Positions 17,799-26,510 are shown, counted from the first letter of the stretch. The stretch: 64,000 nucleotides of DNA from Halopseudomonas pelagia CL-AP6 (GCF_000410875.1 NZ_AROI01000021.1:49319-113318), one strand, 5' to 3'. Program-made: numbers and translations. The notes: generated by a model from the sequence alone, not told the origin.

Positions 17799-20228
17799 AT
17801 GTTTGTAGTATCTCCTGGCCGTAACCGCTCAGCTCCTTTCCGTCTTCGTTCGCTGTTGCAACTGGGACTGGCAGTGGGCCTGAGCATCAGCCCCGTGGTG
17901 ATCTCCACCAGTTGGGCCGAGGATGCCGAGCGTCGCAGTTATGAGGTCCCCGCTGGCAATCTGGGCGCCGCTTTGACGCGCTTCGCCAGTCAGGCGGGCA
18001 TCAACCTCTCGGTTGATCCGGTGCTGATGAGCGGCCGACGCAGCGGCGGGTTATCCGGCGACTACAGTGTTGATGAAGGTTTTGCGCAACTGTTGCAGGG
18101 CAGTGGCTTGCAGATTCAGCCGGTGGGCAGCGACGCCTATACATTGATACCTGCACCTCAGCGCGGTGACACGCTGGATATGGCGCCCATGACGGTTATT
18201 GGCGCTAACGAGGGCAATGCGGAGGGAGCGCGATATGTCGGTGGTCAGGTGGCTGGCCGTGGCTCGCAAGGCCTGCTCGGCTCGCGGCACTTTATGGAAA
18301 CGCCCTTCAGCATGACCAGCTACACCAGCGAGACAGTGAAAAATCAGAATGCGCGGACCCTGGGTGATCTGATTGCTGCTGACCCCTCGGTACGGGCGAC
18401 CAACCCGGCGGGCGGACGTTTTGAACAGTTCACCATCCGCGGATTCAGCCTGTTCAACAGCGATGTAGCCTTCAATGGGCTCTACGGCATCATGCCGACC
18501 TATTCAATTGACATGGAAATGGCCGACCGCGTCGACATCATCAAGGGCCCGAGCCAACTGCTTAATGGCATCTCGCCCAGGGGGGCGGTAGGCGGTGGCA
18601 TTAACCTGGTGTCCAAGCGCGCGACGGATGCACCGCTCACCGAGTTCACCGGTAGTTATGCCTCGGACAACCAGATTGGCGGGGCAGTGGACGTCGGCCG
18701 CCGGTTCGGGCAAGACCACCAGTTTGGCCTGCGTTTCAACGGCGTCAAGCAATCCGGTAATACCGAATGGGATCACCAGAGCGTCGAGCGCGAAATGGCC
18801 GTGCTAGGCCTGGACTTTCGCGGTGAACGTGTGCGCTTGGCCGCAGACATGGGGCATACCGAACGCGACACGGATGCGCCGCAGGAACGCGTGCTGGTGG
18901 GGGCCGCCGCCGGGGTGCCGGATGCCGACAAGGTACATGACAACTATGCGCAGGCCTGGAGTAAGGCGCGTACCGAAGATACCTTCGCGATGCTCAGCGG
19001 CGAGTTCGACCTGACCGATTCTGTGCTGGTCTATGGCGCGGCAGGCGCACGCGAAAGCGATCACGACTTCCTCCGCCACAACGTCTCCATCCTCAACGAC
19101 GCCGGTGATTTCAACGTGCAGCCACGCGATTTCACCCGTGACGAGAGCGTCAGGACTGTTACTGCGGGCGTACGCAACGGGTTCAATACCGGGTCCGTCA
19201 GCCATGAGCTGAACCTGGCCGCCAGTTATTTCTATATGGACTTTACCAACGGCGGCGCCCGTTACGCCACGGCGCCGAGCAACCTCTACGATCCGCTGGC
19301 CACCCCGGCTCCCACCACACCGACGCGCCTTGACAATGAGGTCTATACCGAGAACCGCTTCAGCGGGGTAGCTCTGGCAGATACCCTTGGCTTTCTGGAT
19401 AACCGTCTACTGCTGACTCTGGGTGCGCGCTGGCAGCGGGTCAAGGTCGATGATTGGACCAATGGTGTCAAAGGCGCCACGGCTTATGATGAAGAAAAGG
19501 TGTCGCCCTCGGCCGGGGTACTGTTCAAGCTGAGCGAGCAGTTATCGCTCTATGCCAACTATATGGAAGGCCTGAGCCAGGGCAAGATCGCGCCCTCGAC
19601 GTCCGTTAACGAAGACGAGATATTCCCGCCGTTTACCAGCCGCCAGGTCGAGGTGGGCGCCAAGTTTGACCAGGGTACTTTTGGTGTGACTGCCAGTGTC
19701 TTTCGCATTAAACAGCCGGCCTACGAAACCAATGCCACCACCAAGGTTTTTGGGCCTAATGGCAAGCGCGAGAACAAGGGCATTGAGCTGAGTACCTTTG
19801 GCGAGCCGATCCAGGGCTTTCGCCTGCTTGGCGGCCTGATGTACATCGACAGCGAATTGACCGCTACCGTGGGAGGCATATCCGATGGTAATAGCGCTCC
19901 AGCGACGCCGGAGTACAGCGTCAACCTTGGCGCTGAGTGGGATGTGCCAGCCGTTTCAGGTCTGACCCTGACCGCACGCGGCATTCACTCAAGCTCACAG
20001 TACCTGGATCAGCAAAACAGCCAGAAGATTGATGGCTGGGAGCGCTACGACCTGGGTGGGCGCTATACCTTCCAGGCATCGGACAAGAACGTCACCCTGC
20101 GCGCCAGCATTGAGAACGTGATGGATGATCGTTCCTGGATCTCTGCCGGGGCATCGGACGACAGCGCAGCGGGGCTGACGATCTCGACGCCGAGAACCTA
20201 TTTGCTCTCGGCAACCATTGGCTTTTGA
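17799..20228 (+). CDS. TonB-dependent siderophore receptor with STN signalling domain
   Basis: Outer-membrane receptor of 809 residues, of the FecA/FpvA transducer class. After a signal peptide (cleavage near SWA-EDAE) comes an STN domain (about 45-120, YEVPAGNLGAALTRFASQAG), which signals to the FecR-type protein; then a plug domain (about 150-255, with the TIRGFS and IKGPSQLLNG segments) and a C-terminal barrel ending in the aromatic TYLLSATIGF. The ATG start with GAGGG eight bases upstream is preferred over an in-frame TTG five codons earlier. The sigma and anti-sigma genes precede it, so induction by its own ferric ligand is expected. The siderophore is unknown. Confidence 0.95.
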   Translation: MFVVSPGRNRSAPFRLRSLLQLGLAVGLSISPVVISTSWAEDAERRSYEVPAGNLGAALTRFASQAGINLSVDPVLMSGRRSGGLSGDYSVDEGFAQLLQGSGLQIQPVGSDAYTLIPAPQRGDTLDMAPMTVIGANEGNAEGARYVGGQVAGRGSQGLLGSRHFMETPFSMTSYTSETVKNQNARTLGDLIAADPSVRATNPAGGRFEQFTIRGFSLFNSDVAFNGLYGIMPTYSIDMEMADRVDIIKGPSQLLNGISPRGAVGGGINLVSKRATDAPLTEFTGSYASDNQIGGAVDVGRRFGQDHQFGLRFNGVKQSGNTEWDHQSVEREMAVLGLDFRGERVRLAADMGHTERDTDAPQERVLVGAAAGVPDADKVHDNYAQAWSKARTEDTFAMLSGEFDLTDSVLVYGAAGARESDHDFLRHNVSILNDAGDFNVQPRDFTRDESVRTVTAGVRNGFNTGSVSHELNLAASYFYMDFTNGGARYATAPSNLYDPLATPAPTTPTRLDNEVYTENRFSGVALADTLGFLDNRLLLTLGARWQRVKVDDWTNGVKGATAYDEEKVSPSAGVLFKLSEQLSLYANYMEGLSQGKIAPSTSVNEDEIFPPFTSRQVEVGAKFDQGTFGVTASVFRIKQPAYETNATTKVFGPNGKRENKGIELSTFGEPIQGFRLLGGLMYIDSELTATVGGISDGNSAPATPEYSVNLGAEWDVPAVSGLTLTARGIHSSSQYLDQQNSQKIDGWERYDLGGRYTFQASDKNVTLRASIENVMDDRSWISAGASDDSAAGLTISTPRTYLLSATIGF

Positions 20229-20255
20229 TGTGCCGGAGCAAATCGGAAGTGTTAC

Positions 20256-20293
20256 CCTGAAAAGGCTACTTCATCGATAGTAGCCCTTTCAGG
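20256..20293. terminator. Bidirectional terminator hairpin between receptor and DUF3307 genes
   Basis: CCTGAAAAGGCTACT (20256-20270) and AGTAGCCCTTTCAGG (20279-20293) pair at 14 of 15 positions around an eight-base loop. The right arm overlaps the stop codon of the convergent minus-strand gene. A-rich and T-rich arm ends suit termination in both directions. Confidence 0.75.
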
Positions 20294-21029
20294 CTAACCA
20301 TAAAAGCAGTCTGGATACGGTAATGCCCGTCACCAGGCTGAACGTAAAGCTCAGAAGTGTGCCCAGTAGCACATATTCCGACACTGGCCGCCTCGCTGTG
20401 TGCGTATCGTTGAAACGCATGATGCTTTTGGCCGCGAGGAGAAAGCCGATGGCCGACCACTGACCGAGCAGCACGAAGGTGAGAATCAAAAAGCGCTCTA
20501 GAAAGCCTATCAGTTTGCCCGCGTTTTTCAGCGAGGCTTCGTTGCTTAGGTCGGTATGGTTGAGCCAGGGCCGCAGCAACTGAGCGATCAGTGCAGAGGT
20601 GGGGTGTAGAACAAATAAATAGGCAATCAGCAAAATCAGTATCTTTGGTTCGAACAGCGCCGAGACCAGCACGCCTAGTTCTCGCCAGTTATGCGTGTGG
20701 CTGCACCAGATGGCCAGCAGCAATGCTAATGGCAGCAGATGAGTCAGCACCAGGTCTATGGCAAACGTCCGGGCTTTGAGCTGCTTCAGCGTCTCCATCA
20801 GTAGTTGGCTAGTGACGACCAGCAGTGCCGCAATCATACTCCAGCCGACGCCGCTGTTTGCGGCCAGCAATACAACGCCGACGGCTAGGCCGTAGGCCAA
20901 TGCTTTGGCGGCCAACCAGTTGTGTCTGCGCCGCTGCGAAATGTCGGCGGACACGGGCGACATGCAGATAAAAACAGTCGCCAGGATGTGAATCAGCAGT
21001 AATAGCAACAGGGCGGCGCTATCAGGCAT
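20289..21029 (-). CDS. DUF3307-type polytopic membrane protein
   Basis: Membrane protein of 246 residues with about seven hydrophobic helices (LLLLLLIHILATVFICM at the start, LILLIAYLFVLHPTSALIAQ and FLILTFVLLGQWSAIGFLLA later). The pattern matches the DUF3307 family, of unknown function, usually encoded beside a SatD-type protein as here. The start at MPDSAALL is chosen because the ATG lies within the stop region of the upstream SatD-type gene (8-base overlap, ATGCCTGA), indicating translational coupling; the upstream in-frame extension is unsupported. The conserved WSAIGFLLAAKSIMRF segment near the C terminus is characteristic of the family. The two proteins probably act together. Confidence 0.7.
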   Translation of the reverse strand: MPDSAALLLLLLIHILATVFICMSPVSADISQRRRHNWLAAKALAYGLAVGVVLLAANSGVGWSMIAALLVVTSQLLMETLKQLKARTFAIDLVLTHLLPLALLLAIWCSHTHNWRELGVLVSALFEPKILILLIAYLFVLHPTSALIAQLLRPWLNHTDLSNEASLKNAGKLIGFLERFLILTFVLLGQWSAIGFLLAAKSIMRFNDTHTARRPVSEYVLLGTLLSFTFSLVTGITVSRLLLWLA

Positions 21030-21639
21030 CTTGCAGCTCCTGTACCCATACGCGGGTGCGCTCAATGTAACGGTCGATCAGTTCAGCGTTGGCGCGTTGC
21101 AGTGCCTTGTGTACGGTGACGCGGGACTTGCCCAGCGTCTTGGCCAGGTCCTTTTGGCTGGACTGCTGCGTGGCGTGCAGGAAATAGGTCTCTGCCTCGA
21201 CCCTCGTCCAGCTTTCGATGATGTTGGCAACAAATTCGGTCGGCAGTTCGGTGCGGTCTAGTAGTTGCTGGGCATGGCTAAAGATCCCCAGTGTCGTTTT
21301 CTTCATGGCGTCCAGTCCCCGGCCGGAAAGCACAAAGGCCTCGCCGTAGTGATTGACACTGGGCGCAGCGCCAATACCGATGGCAATACGCGCATCAAAG
21401 CGTTCGCCCTCAGGGCTATTGGCAATCAGCCCCGCACGCAATACTACTGCGCATTCAAATGCTCGCTCCGGGGCGTTGAGCGTTATCTGAAAGCCGTCAC
21501 CACGATATTGCTCGGCTTTGAATTCATAGATGCCGGCGAGCTCTTGCAGCTGAGCCTGCAATTGCGCGATGTAGGCGTGGGTGTCTTGGACCGATTGCGA
21601 GTCGATCAGGTCGCCGGTAATGACTGCTGAGATATTCAT
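21022..21639 (-). CDS. SatD-family protein with C-terminal helix-turn-helix
   Basis: Soluble protein of 205 residues. The N-terminal domain contains A-V-I-T-G-D-L-I-D-S and Y-R-G-D-G-F-Q-I, a palm-like pattern seen in SatD proteins (named from streptococcal acid-tolerance loci) and reminiscent of class III nucleotidyl-cyclase folds, although I do not see a full cyclase metal set. Residues about 157-190 (QKDLAKTLGKSRVTVHKALQ) form a helix-turn-helix, so it is probably a DNA-binding sensor. It is the first gene of a two-gene unit with the DUF3307 membrane protein. A perfect inverted repeat lies about 75 bases upstream of its start and may be an autoregulatory operator. Confidence 0.75.
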   Translation of the reverse strand: MNISAVITGDLIDSQSVQDTHAYIAQLQAQLQELAGIYEFKAEQYRGDGFQITLNAPERAFECAVVLRAGLIANSPEGERFDARIAIGIGAAPSVNHYGEAFVLSGRGLDAMKKTTLGIFSHAQQLLDRTELPTEFVANIIESWTRVEAETYFLHATQQSSQKDLAKTLGKSRVTVHKALQRANAELIDRYIERTRVWVQELQDA

Positions 21640-21711
21640 CTGAACGTTCGCTATTAGAAGTTTGAAGTTAAAGCACGCGTTAAAAGTAGCCTATAAAGGA
21701 TAATTTTTCAA

Positions 21712-21733
21712 AATTAGCACTATTTGGCTAATT
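21712..21733 (-). promoter_or_regulatory. Inverted repeat upstream of the SatD-type gene (candidate operator)
   Basis: AATTAGC and GCTAATT are perfect complements separated by eight bases. The site lies in the AT-rich part of the gap upstream of the satD-type gene, whose product carries a helix-turn-helix. The rest of the gap to 21965 contains no other recognisable signal. Binding by SatD is inferred, not shown. Confidence 0.4.
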
Positions 21734-21965
21734 AATCTGAGCAGGGTCACATTGCGATGACCCTTCGGACCCAGCTGTCGTAGAGCCTAGAGCGGGGAGA
21801 GCGGGGGTATTCCAGGCAGTCTATTTGCTTATCAACGCGGCCCGTCGGTTTTGGTAAAGCGTGGCCTATTGGCCATCGCAGTGCGGGCATTGAAAGCTTA
21901 AGGCTTTACCTCATGGCGTGTTACCGCTAACGTCAATGGCATCAACGAATTCGCACAGGGACGCC

Positions 21966-22814
21966 ATGAATACCGACGCCAGGCCTACCGCACTGCAGGA
22001 CTCCTCCAACGGCGCTGAAGCGACCGTCGCCGTACTGGTGGATTGCGACAACGTCCCACCCGAGATTCTGCCATATGCCCTGCGCGTGGCCGCGCAGTTC
22101 GGGCGGGTGGCATTGCGTCGTGGTTACGGCAACCACACCACCCTTGCAAATCGCTGGCAGGAGGCGCTTGTGCGGCAGGCATTCACGCCGCACCTGCAGT
22201 ATCAGTATGCGTCCGGCAAGAACACCGCCGATATCGCGCTGGCGCTGGACGCCCTCGAAGCGATGTTCGACCATCGCGCCGACATTTTCTGCCTAGTCAC
22301 CAGCGACTCCGACTTCGCCTACCTGTGCCGCAAGCTGCGCGAGCGCGGGTCACGCGTGTGCATTGTCGGCGAAGGCAAAACTCCGCAGGCGCTACGCAAC
22401 GCCAGCGACCAGTTCTTTGAATGGTCACCGGCCGAATCCGACCCTGATGCCACCACTGACTCGGCAGAAAAGGCCCCGGCTAAAAAAGCCCAAGCCAAGC
22501 CGAAAGCCGCCAAGGCCGAGCCGAACAAAGAGCCTGCCAAAGAGCCGAGCAAGGACGCCAGCAAACTATCGACTAAACAGCGCCCGCGTTTCGTAGTGGA
22601 CGCCGTGTCACTGTTGGCTAGCGAATCTTCTGAAGGCAAAGTCGGTTTGGGCGCGCTTGGGCAGTATCTCAAGCGCACCGATCCGGCATTTTCCCCGAAG
22701 ACTTACGGGCACTCAGGGTTGCTGGATATGGTGAAGACTTATGACTTGTTGGAGTTGAAGCAGGAGGCGGGCGCTGGCTGGTTTGTATTGTTGGCGGATG
22801 CGAAAGGAAGTTAG
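21966..22814 (+). CDS. NYN-domain ribonuclease-like protein with LOTUS/OST-HTH domain
   Basis: Cytoplasmic protein of 282 residues. The NYN (PIN-like, LabA/DUF88) domain spans about 18-150 and shows the acidic metal-site pattern: VLVDCDNVP, then GKNTADIALALDAL and LVTSDSDFAYLCRKLRERG. A Lys/Ala/Pro/Glu-rich linker (about 165-205) joins it to a C-terminal OST-HTH/LOTUS RNA-binding domain (about 207-275, ending LLDMVKTYDLLEL). The family is predicted to cleave or process RNA; LOTUS domains bind structured RNA. The Met at 21966 is preferred; Mets 10 and 16 codons upstream are possible. No partner gene adjoins it, and its target RNA is unknown. Confidence 0.85.
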   Translation: MNTDARPTALQDSSNGAEATVAVLVDCDNVPPEILPYALRVAAQFGRVALRRGYGNHTTLANRWQEALVRQAFTPHLQYQYASGKNTADIALALDALEAMFDHRADIFCLVTSDSDFAYLCRKLRERGSRVCIVGEGKTPQALRNASDQFFEWSPAESDPDATTDSAEKAPAKKAQAKPKAAKAEPNKEPAKEPSKDASKLSTKQRPRFVVDAVSLLASESSEGKVGLGALGQYLKRTDPAFSPKTYGHSGLLDMVKTYDLLELKQEAGAGWFVLLADAKGS

Positions 22815-22841
22815 GATGAAAGCGGTGTGGCTTGGGTAGAA

Positions 22842-23465
22842 ATGACCATGAACCTACTCGAAATAACAGTGCTGTTTGTAGTGATGACGCTTTTGGCGCT
22901 GGTCCCCAGCACCAGTGTAGCTCTGGTGGTGGCTCGATCCTCGACCGTCGGATTCTGGAATGGCGTCGCGGTTGCGGCCGGTATCGTGTTTGGCGATCTG
23001 GTTTTTGTTTTTTTTGCCGTTCTCGGCATGGCTGCCCTGGCAGAAGTGATGGGCAGCTTTTTCCTGGTCCTGCGCTATCTGGCGGGGGGCTATCTGATCT
23101 GGTTCGGTATCAGCCTCCTGGGATCAACAGCGTCACTACCTGTAGGGGCTTCCGGCCGCTCGGTATCAAGCTTATCAGCAAGTTTTGCCTCTGGCTTAAT
23201 CGTCACCCTGGGCGACGTGAAAGCCATCTTTTTCTATGCGAGCCTGTTTCCCGCCTTTGTCGATCTAGCCACCATCACTGCTTCAGATGTCGCAATAATT
23301 GCCGTGGTGACTGTCGTTGCAGTGGGTGGCAGTAAATTGGGTTATGCCTATGCCGCAGGCAAAGTCTTGGCATTGGTGAGTGGGTTCAAGGCGCGCCGCG
23401 CGCTAAACATGACCGCTGGCGGGTTTATGCTTGGCGCGGGCGTGTATGTCATGGCAAAGACTTGA
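22842..23465 (+). CDS. LysE-family translocator
   Basis: Inner-membrane transporter of 207 residues with about six helices and the LysE-superfamily features: LALVPSTSVALVVARSSTVGFWNG near the N terminus and the helix YLAGGYLIWFGISLLGS. The N-terminal motif P-S-T-S replaces the usual P-G-P, as in a divergent LysE branch. Start is uncertain: ATG at 22842 or 22848 (MNLLEITVLF) are both reasonable, a GTG at 22827 less so. It follows the NYN gene closely on the same strand but without an obvious functional tie. Export of an amino acid or related small molecule is likely; the substrate is unknown. Confidence 0.8.
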   Translation: MTMNLLEITVLFVVMTLLALVPSTSVALVVARSSTVGFWNGVAVAAGIVFGDLVFVFFAVLGMAALAEVMGSFFLVLRYLAGGYLIWFGISLLGSTASLPVGASGRSVSSLSASFASGLIVTLGDVKAIFFYASLFPAFVDLATITASDVAIIAVVTVVAVGGSKLGYAYAAGKVLALVSGFKARRALNMTAGGFMLGAGVYVMAKT

Positions 23466-23480
23466 TGGTTTAATCCATCC

Positions 23481-24143
23481 TCAGTCATTCAAGACACCTT
23501 TGAGAATCGCGTAGACCACACCGGTGGTGACCACGACTAGCACAATGTCGGTGCCGACCCGTCGCCATTCGTACCCTTCGTATCTGGGCATGCCGCGCAG
23601 AGCTCTGTCATCCAAGCGTTTGCCGTAGCCTTTGGGTAGCGGCCGACCTTGTTGGATTGACACGCTGCGCGGGACCTTAGGGCCAGCGCCGATTTGTTGT
23701 CGGTTGCTGTGGAACAGGTTGTGCAATTCGGAAAAGTCCTCCGGCGGCGCAGCCGAGAGATGACGATTGTCAGCCTCTTTGCCGGGGCCACTCGATGGCC
23801 TATCCGCACGCTGCTCGGTACGTTGTGGGTCCTCGCGACGCGATTCGCGGCTTTGCGCCTGAGCCCCGGCTCCCGACGTCATCAGCATCAAAGCGGCTAC
23901 GGCATAGCCAATCCGGCGCCGTGCGTGGTTGTTGAGGCGCCCGAGTATTTTGACCCGACGGCCAGGCTTTGCCGGCTCCGGGAAGCTGATCGCAGAGGCC
24001 GCGTCGATGCTGTTCTGCTGGCGGTAGGCAGACGACACCGGGCTGACCGAACTCCAGGAGGAGCCCAGCTCGGACAAGGGAAGCATCCTGGTCGTATTGC
24101 TGGTGGGAATGCGAATGCCGTTGTAAGTCATGATTACGTTCAT
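23481..24143 (-). CDS. CigR/RcnB-like inner-membrane protein with an unusual N-terminal extension
   Basis: Protein of 220 residues. The C-terminal half matches the CigR (anti-virulence regulator) / RcnB-like family: GRPLPKGYGKRLDDRALRGM, then P-R-Y-E-G-Y-E-W-R-R-V-G-T-D and a terminal hydrophobic helix (IVLVVVTTGVVYAILKGV). The hydrophobic stretch expected as an N-terminal signal (RRIGYAVAALMLMTSG, ending AGAQAQS) instead begins at about residue 77. The start used is well supported by GAGGG nine bases upstream, so about 75 polar residues precede it; alternatively translation begins at an internal GTG (VKILGRL). Divergent from the response-regulator operon with a shared intergenic box. Confidence 0.72.
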   Translation of the reverse strand: MNVIMTYNGIRIPTSNTTRMLPLSELGSSWSSVSPVSSAYRQQNSIDAASAISFPEPAKPGRRVKILGRLNNHARRRIGYAVAALMLMTSGAGAQAQSRESRREDPQRTEQRADRPSSGPGKEADNRHLSAAPPEDFSELHNLFHSNRQQIGAGPKVPRSVSIQQGRPLPKGYGKRLDDRALRGMPRYEGYEWRRVGTDIVLVVVTTGVVYAILKGVLND

Positions 24144-24256
24144 GTTGATATACCCTCTTGCCACCGGGCCGATATGGCCACTGATGGGCACATTCTGGAA
24201 GCGGAGCCGTTAAGGCCCGGTTAAAGAGTTTTCACCTATTTTCGCCGTGTGAACGG

Positions 24257-24284
24257 ATAGTAGAGCGTTAACCGATTCTTAACC
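24257..24284. promoter_or_regulatory. Direct-repeat box (TTAACC-N5-TTAACC) and divergent -10 for the CigR-like gene
   Basis: TTAACC at 24268-24273 and 24279-24284 are separated by five bases, an 11-base period typical of OmpR-family response regulators and close to the PmrA/QseB box (CTTAA-type half-sites). On the minus strand TACTAT (24257-24262) can serve as -10 for the CigR-like gene, with the box in its -35 region. The identical arrangement occurs at 26494-26510 upstream of the efflux operon, pointing to one regulon under the adjacent response regulator. Confidence 0.65.
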
Positions 24285-24387
24285 CTGGCGAGCCGAAACT
24301 TCTGAGCTTGATCTTCGCCATCCCGGGCGTGATGATTGCCCGGCGTCGCTGGCGCTGCAGGCCGCACCTTGATGAGAGTGACACGAC

Positions 24388-25062
24388 ATGCTGGATATTC
24401 TGCTAGTGGAAGACGACCGGGACCTGGCCGCGACTGTTATTCAGTATCTGGAGCTTGAGGGCATCCGCTGTGACCACGCGGACAACGGCCTGATGGCGCT
24501 GGAGCTCAATCAACGCAATGCCTACGACGCCATGCTGCTGGACCTCAATCTTCCCAGACTCGATGGTATCGACGTGTGCCAGCAGCTGCGGACGGAAGGC
24601 AACGACGTGCCTATCCTGATGCTCACCGCTCGTGACCAGTTGAAGGACAAGCTTGATGGTTTTCGCGCCGGTACCGACGACTTTCTGATCAAGCCTTTCG
24701 AGCTACAGGAGCTCGTGGTGCGCGTAATTGCGCTTACGCGCCGACGTAGCGGGCAGATAAAAGTCCTGCAGTGCTCTGATCTGCGCATGGATCTGAATGC
24801 GCACGAGGCCTCGCGCGCGGGCACCGCCCTGAAACTCTCGCCCATCGGCTGGAAGTTGCTCGAGCACCTGCTCAGAGCCTCGCCGGCGGCAGTGCCCCGG
24901 CAAAAGCTGGAACAGGCAGTGTGGGGCGACGACGTGCCCGACAGCAACGCACTCAAGGTACATATGCATCACTTGCGCCGTGCCATTGATGGCGGGATCG
25001 GTCACCCTCTGCTACACACCGTGCCGGGCTACGGTTTTGCGATAAAGGAAACGGCGCCATGA
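24388..25062 (+). CDS. OmpR-family response regulator
   Basis: DNA-binding response regulator of 224 residues. The receiver domain has the acidic pocket EDD (8-10), phospho-acceptor Asp52 (MLLDLNLPRLDG) and Lys102 (FLIKPFE); a winged-helix output domain covers about 125-222 (LKLSPIGWKLLEHLL, SNALKVHMHHLRRAID, LHTVPGYGFAI). The kinase gene overlaps its 3' end by four bases (ATGA). A direct-repeat box suited to this family lies about 100 bases upstream of its start and another in front of the following RND operon, so it likely controls itself, the divergent CigR-like gene and efflux. The signal is unknown. Confidence 0.93.
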   Translation: MLDILLVEDDRDLAATVIQYLELEGIRCDHADNGLMALELNQRNAYDAMLLDLNLPRLDGIDVCQQLRTEGNDVPILMLTARDQLKDKLDGFRAGTDDFLIKPFELQELVVRVIALTRRRSGQIKVLQCSDLRMDLNAHEASRAGTALKLSPIGWKLLEHLLRASPAAVPRQKLEQAVWGDDVPDSNALKVHMHHLRRAIDGGIGHPLLHTVPGYGFAIKETAP

Positions 25063-26336
25063 TCCGGCTGCTGGGTTTGAAGTGGCTGGCATTGCTGACG
25101 GCAATTACGCTGGGGATCGGGCTGTTGATCGGGTACACGCTGTTGTCGGCGCATTCCTATGTCAGCGGGATGGACAGCATCGTCTCTGGGCAGTTGGGCC
25201 GTGCGGCGATGCAGACTGTGGCCTTTGAAACGGGTCAGCCTATCCCGCGGGAGGAGTACATCATCACCCGCACCTGGGCTCAGCAACCGGCGTCCATTCG
25301 CGAAGCCTTCGACGAACCGCCGCAGCAACCAGGCGTGCTCTATAAGGTGCACGTGGGTGAGGTGGGGCCGCAGGGGCGTCTCTATTTTGCTATTCGGCAA
25401 TCCACGCCCGCAGGCGATCGGTTCGTCACACAGCAATTGGGGCCTATGCCACCTCTGTCGGTGGGGGTCATGTCGCCACTCCAGAGCCGGTTGATCAACC
25501 TGATGCTTATCGGTTTGGCTGGCGCCTTGATGATTGGGCTTATCGTGGGTTTTCTTTGGCGCCGGGTCTCGCGCCCCATTACTGCGCTGGGGGATTGGGC
25601 GGCAGGCTTGGACCAGCATAACCTGAGTGAGCCGGTACCGGATTTTGTCTATCCCGAACTGAATCGGTTTGCTGAACTGGTGCGCACCAGTCTGACCACC
25701 GCGCATGAGGGGCTGGAGCGCGAGCAACTTTTCCTGCTTCATACCAGCCACGAGCTGCGTACACCCATCAGTGTGGTACGCGCCAATCTCGAATTATGGC
25801 GCAAAGTGCAGGCCTCTGGGGTGCCGCGAGGCGATCCGCGCGAGGCCGAGATCATTAACCGCATCGACCGTGCCAGCCTGACGATGAAGGATGTGACTGA
25901 AACCTTACTCTGGCTCGGCCGCGACGATACGGCCACACATCCCTGCACCCTGCTGCGAGTGGACCAACTGATAACCGAGCTGGTGGACGGCCTTTGCTAT
26001 CTTTTGCACGGCCATCCAGTGCAACTGCAAGTGGACTTGGAGCCGGCAGAGCTTCTGCTGCCAGAGTTGCCCACGCGCATCGTATTGGGCAACCTGATTC
26101 GCAACGCCTTTCAGCATACGCAGAGCGGTACGGTGATTATCTACCAGTGCGGAGGTTGTGTGAGGATCGTCAACAGCCAGCAAGAGCTAAGCGAGCAGAG
26201 CAGTCATACAGGCTTTGGACTGGGGTTGAAGCTAACAGAGCGTTTTACCCACAGGCTCGGCTGGCGCTACACCAACGAGCCTGTGGCAGCGGGCCGCAAG
26301 GTTGAAATCATGCTGCAGAGTGTGACCTCTTCCTGA
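25059..26336 (+). CDS. Membrane sensor histidine kinase
   Basis: Kinase of 425 residues, partner of the preceding response regulator by overlap and order. Two membrane helices (about 10-30 and 146-167) frame a periplasmic sensor of about 110 residues; a HAMP-like linker follows, then the H box LLHTSHELRTPISVV with His231, a DHp helix, and an ATPase domain whose N box is LGNLIRNAFQH and whose G box is GFGLGLKLTERF. The ATP-lid region is shorter than average. The neighbouring efflux operon suggests it detects a toxic compound, metal or envelope stress, but nothing in the sensor sequence identifies which. Confidence 0.92.
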   Translation: MIRLLGLKWLALLTAITLGIGLLIGYTLLSAHSYVSGMDSIVSGQLGRAAMQTVAFETGQPIPREEYIITRTWAQQPASIREAFDEPPQQPGVLYKVHVGEVGPQGRLYFAIRQSTPAGDRFVTQQLGPMPPLSVGVMSPLQSRLINLMLIGLAGALMIGLIVGFLWRRVSRPITALGDWAAGLDQHNLSEPVPDFVYPELNRFAELVRTSLTTAHEGLEREQLFLLHTSHELRTPISVVRANLELWRKVQASGVPRGDPREAEIINRIDRASLTMKDVTETLLWLGRDDTATHPCTLLRVDQLITELVDGLCYLLHGHPVQLQVDLEPAELLLPELPTRIVLGNLIRNAFQHTQSGTVIIYQCGGCVRIVNSQQELSEQSSHTGFGLGLKLTERFTHRLGWRYTNEPVAAGRKVEIMLQSVTSS

Positions 26337-26493
26337 CTGCAGACCGCCATCGCGAGATAAGCCCGGCCCACCGAATTACCCTCTGCTCGTCTCCTGCCGG
26401 AGCCTGACATGAGCGCGCCTCACACATTCCCAGCTTGCCAGAAGACGTATGTTTACAACGGCGCTGGATAAACTGGTCGATAACGCTTTAGCC

Positions 26494-26510
26494 TTAACCC
26501 TCCCTTAACC
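26494..26510 (+). promoter_or_regulatory. Direct-repeat box upstream of the RND efflux operon
   Basis: TTAACC at 26494-26499 and 26505-26510 with a five-base spacer, preceded in each half-site by C (CTTAACC). This repeats the layout at 24268-24284. A weak -10 (TAGTCT or TCTATC) begins about 11 bases after the second half-site, the distance seen in PmrA-type promoters. The operon's first gene starts 58 bases further on. The remainder of the 26337-26568 gap shows nothing else. Confidence 0.65.

Noticed and set aside
23464..23479. Five-base hairpin (GATGG/CCATC) between the LysE and CigR-like genes as a terminator
   Set aside because: Stem too short and lacks a U-run on either strand.
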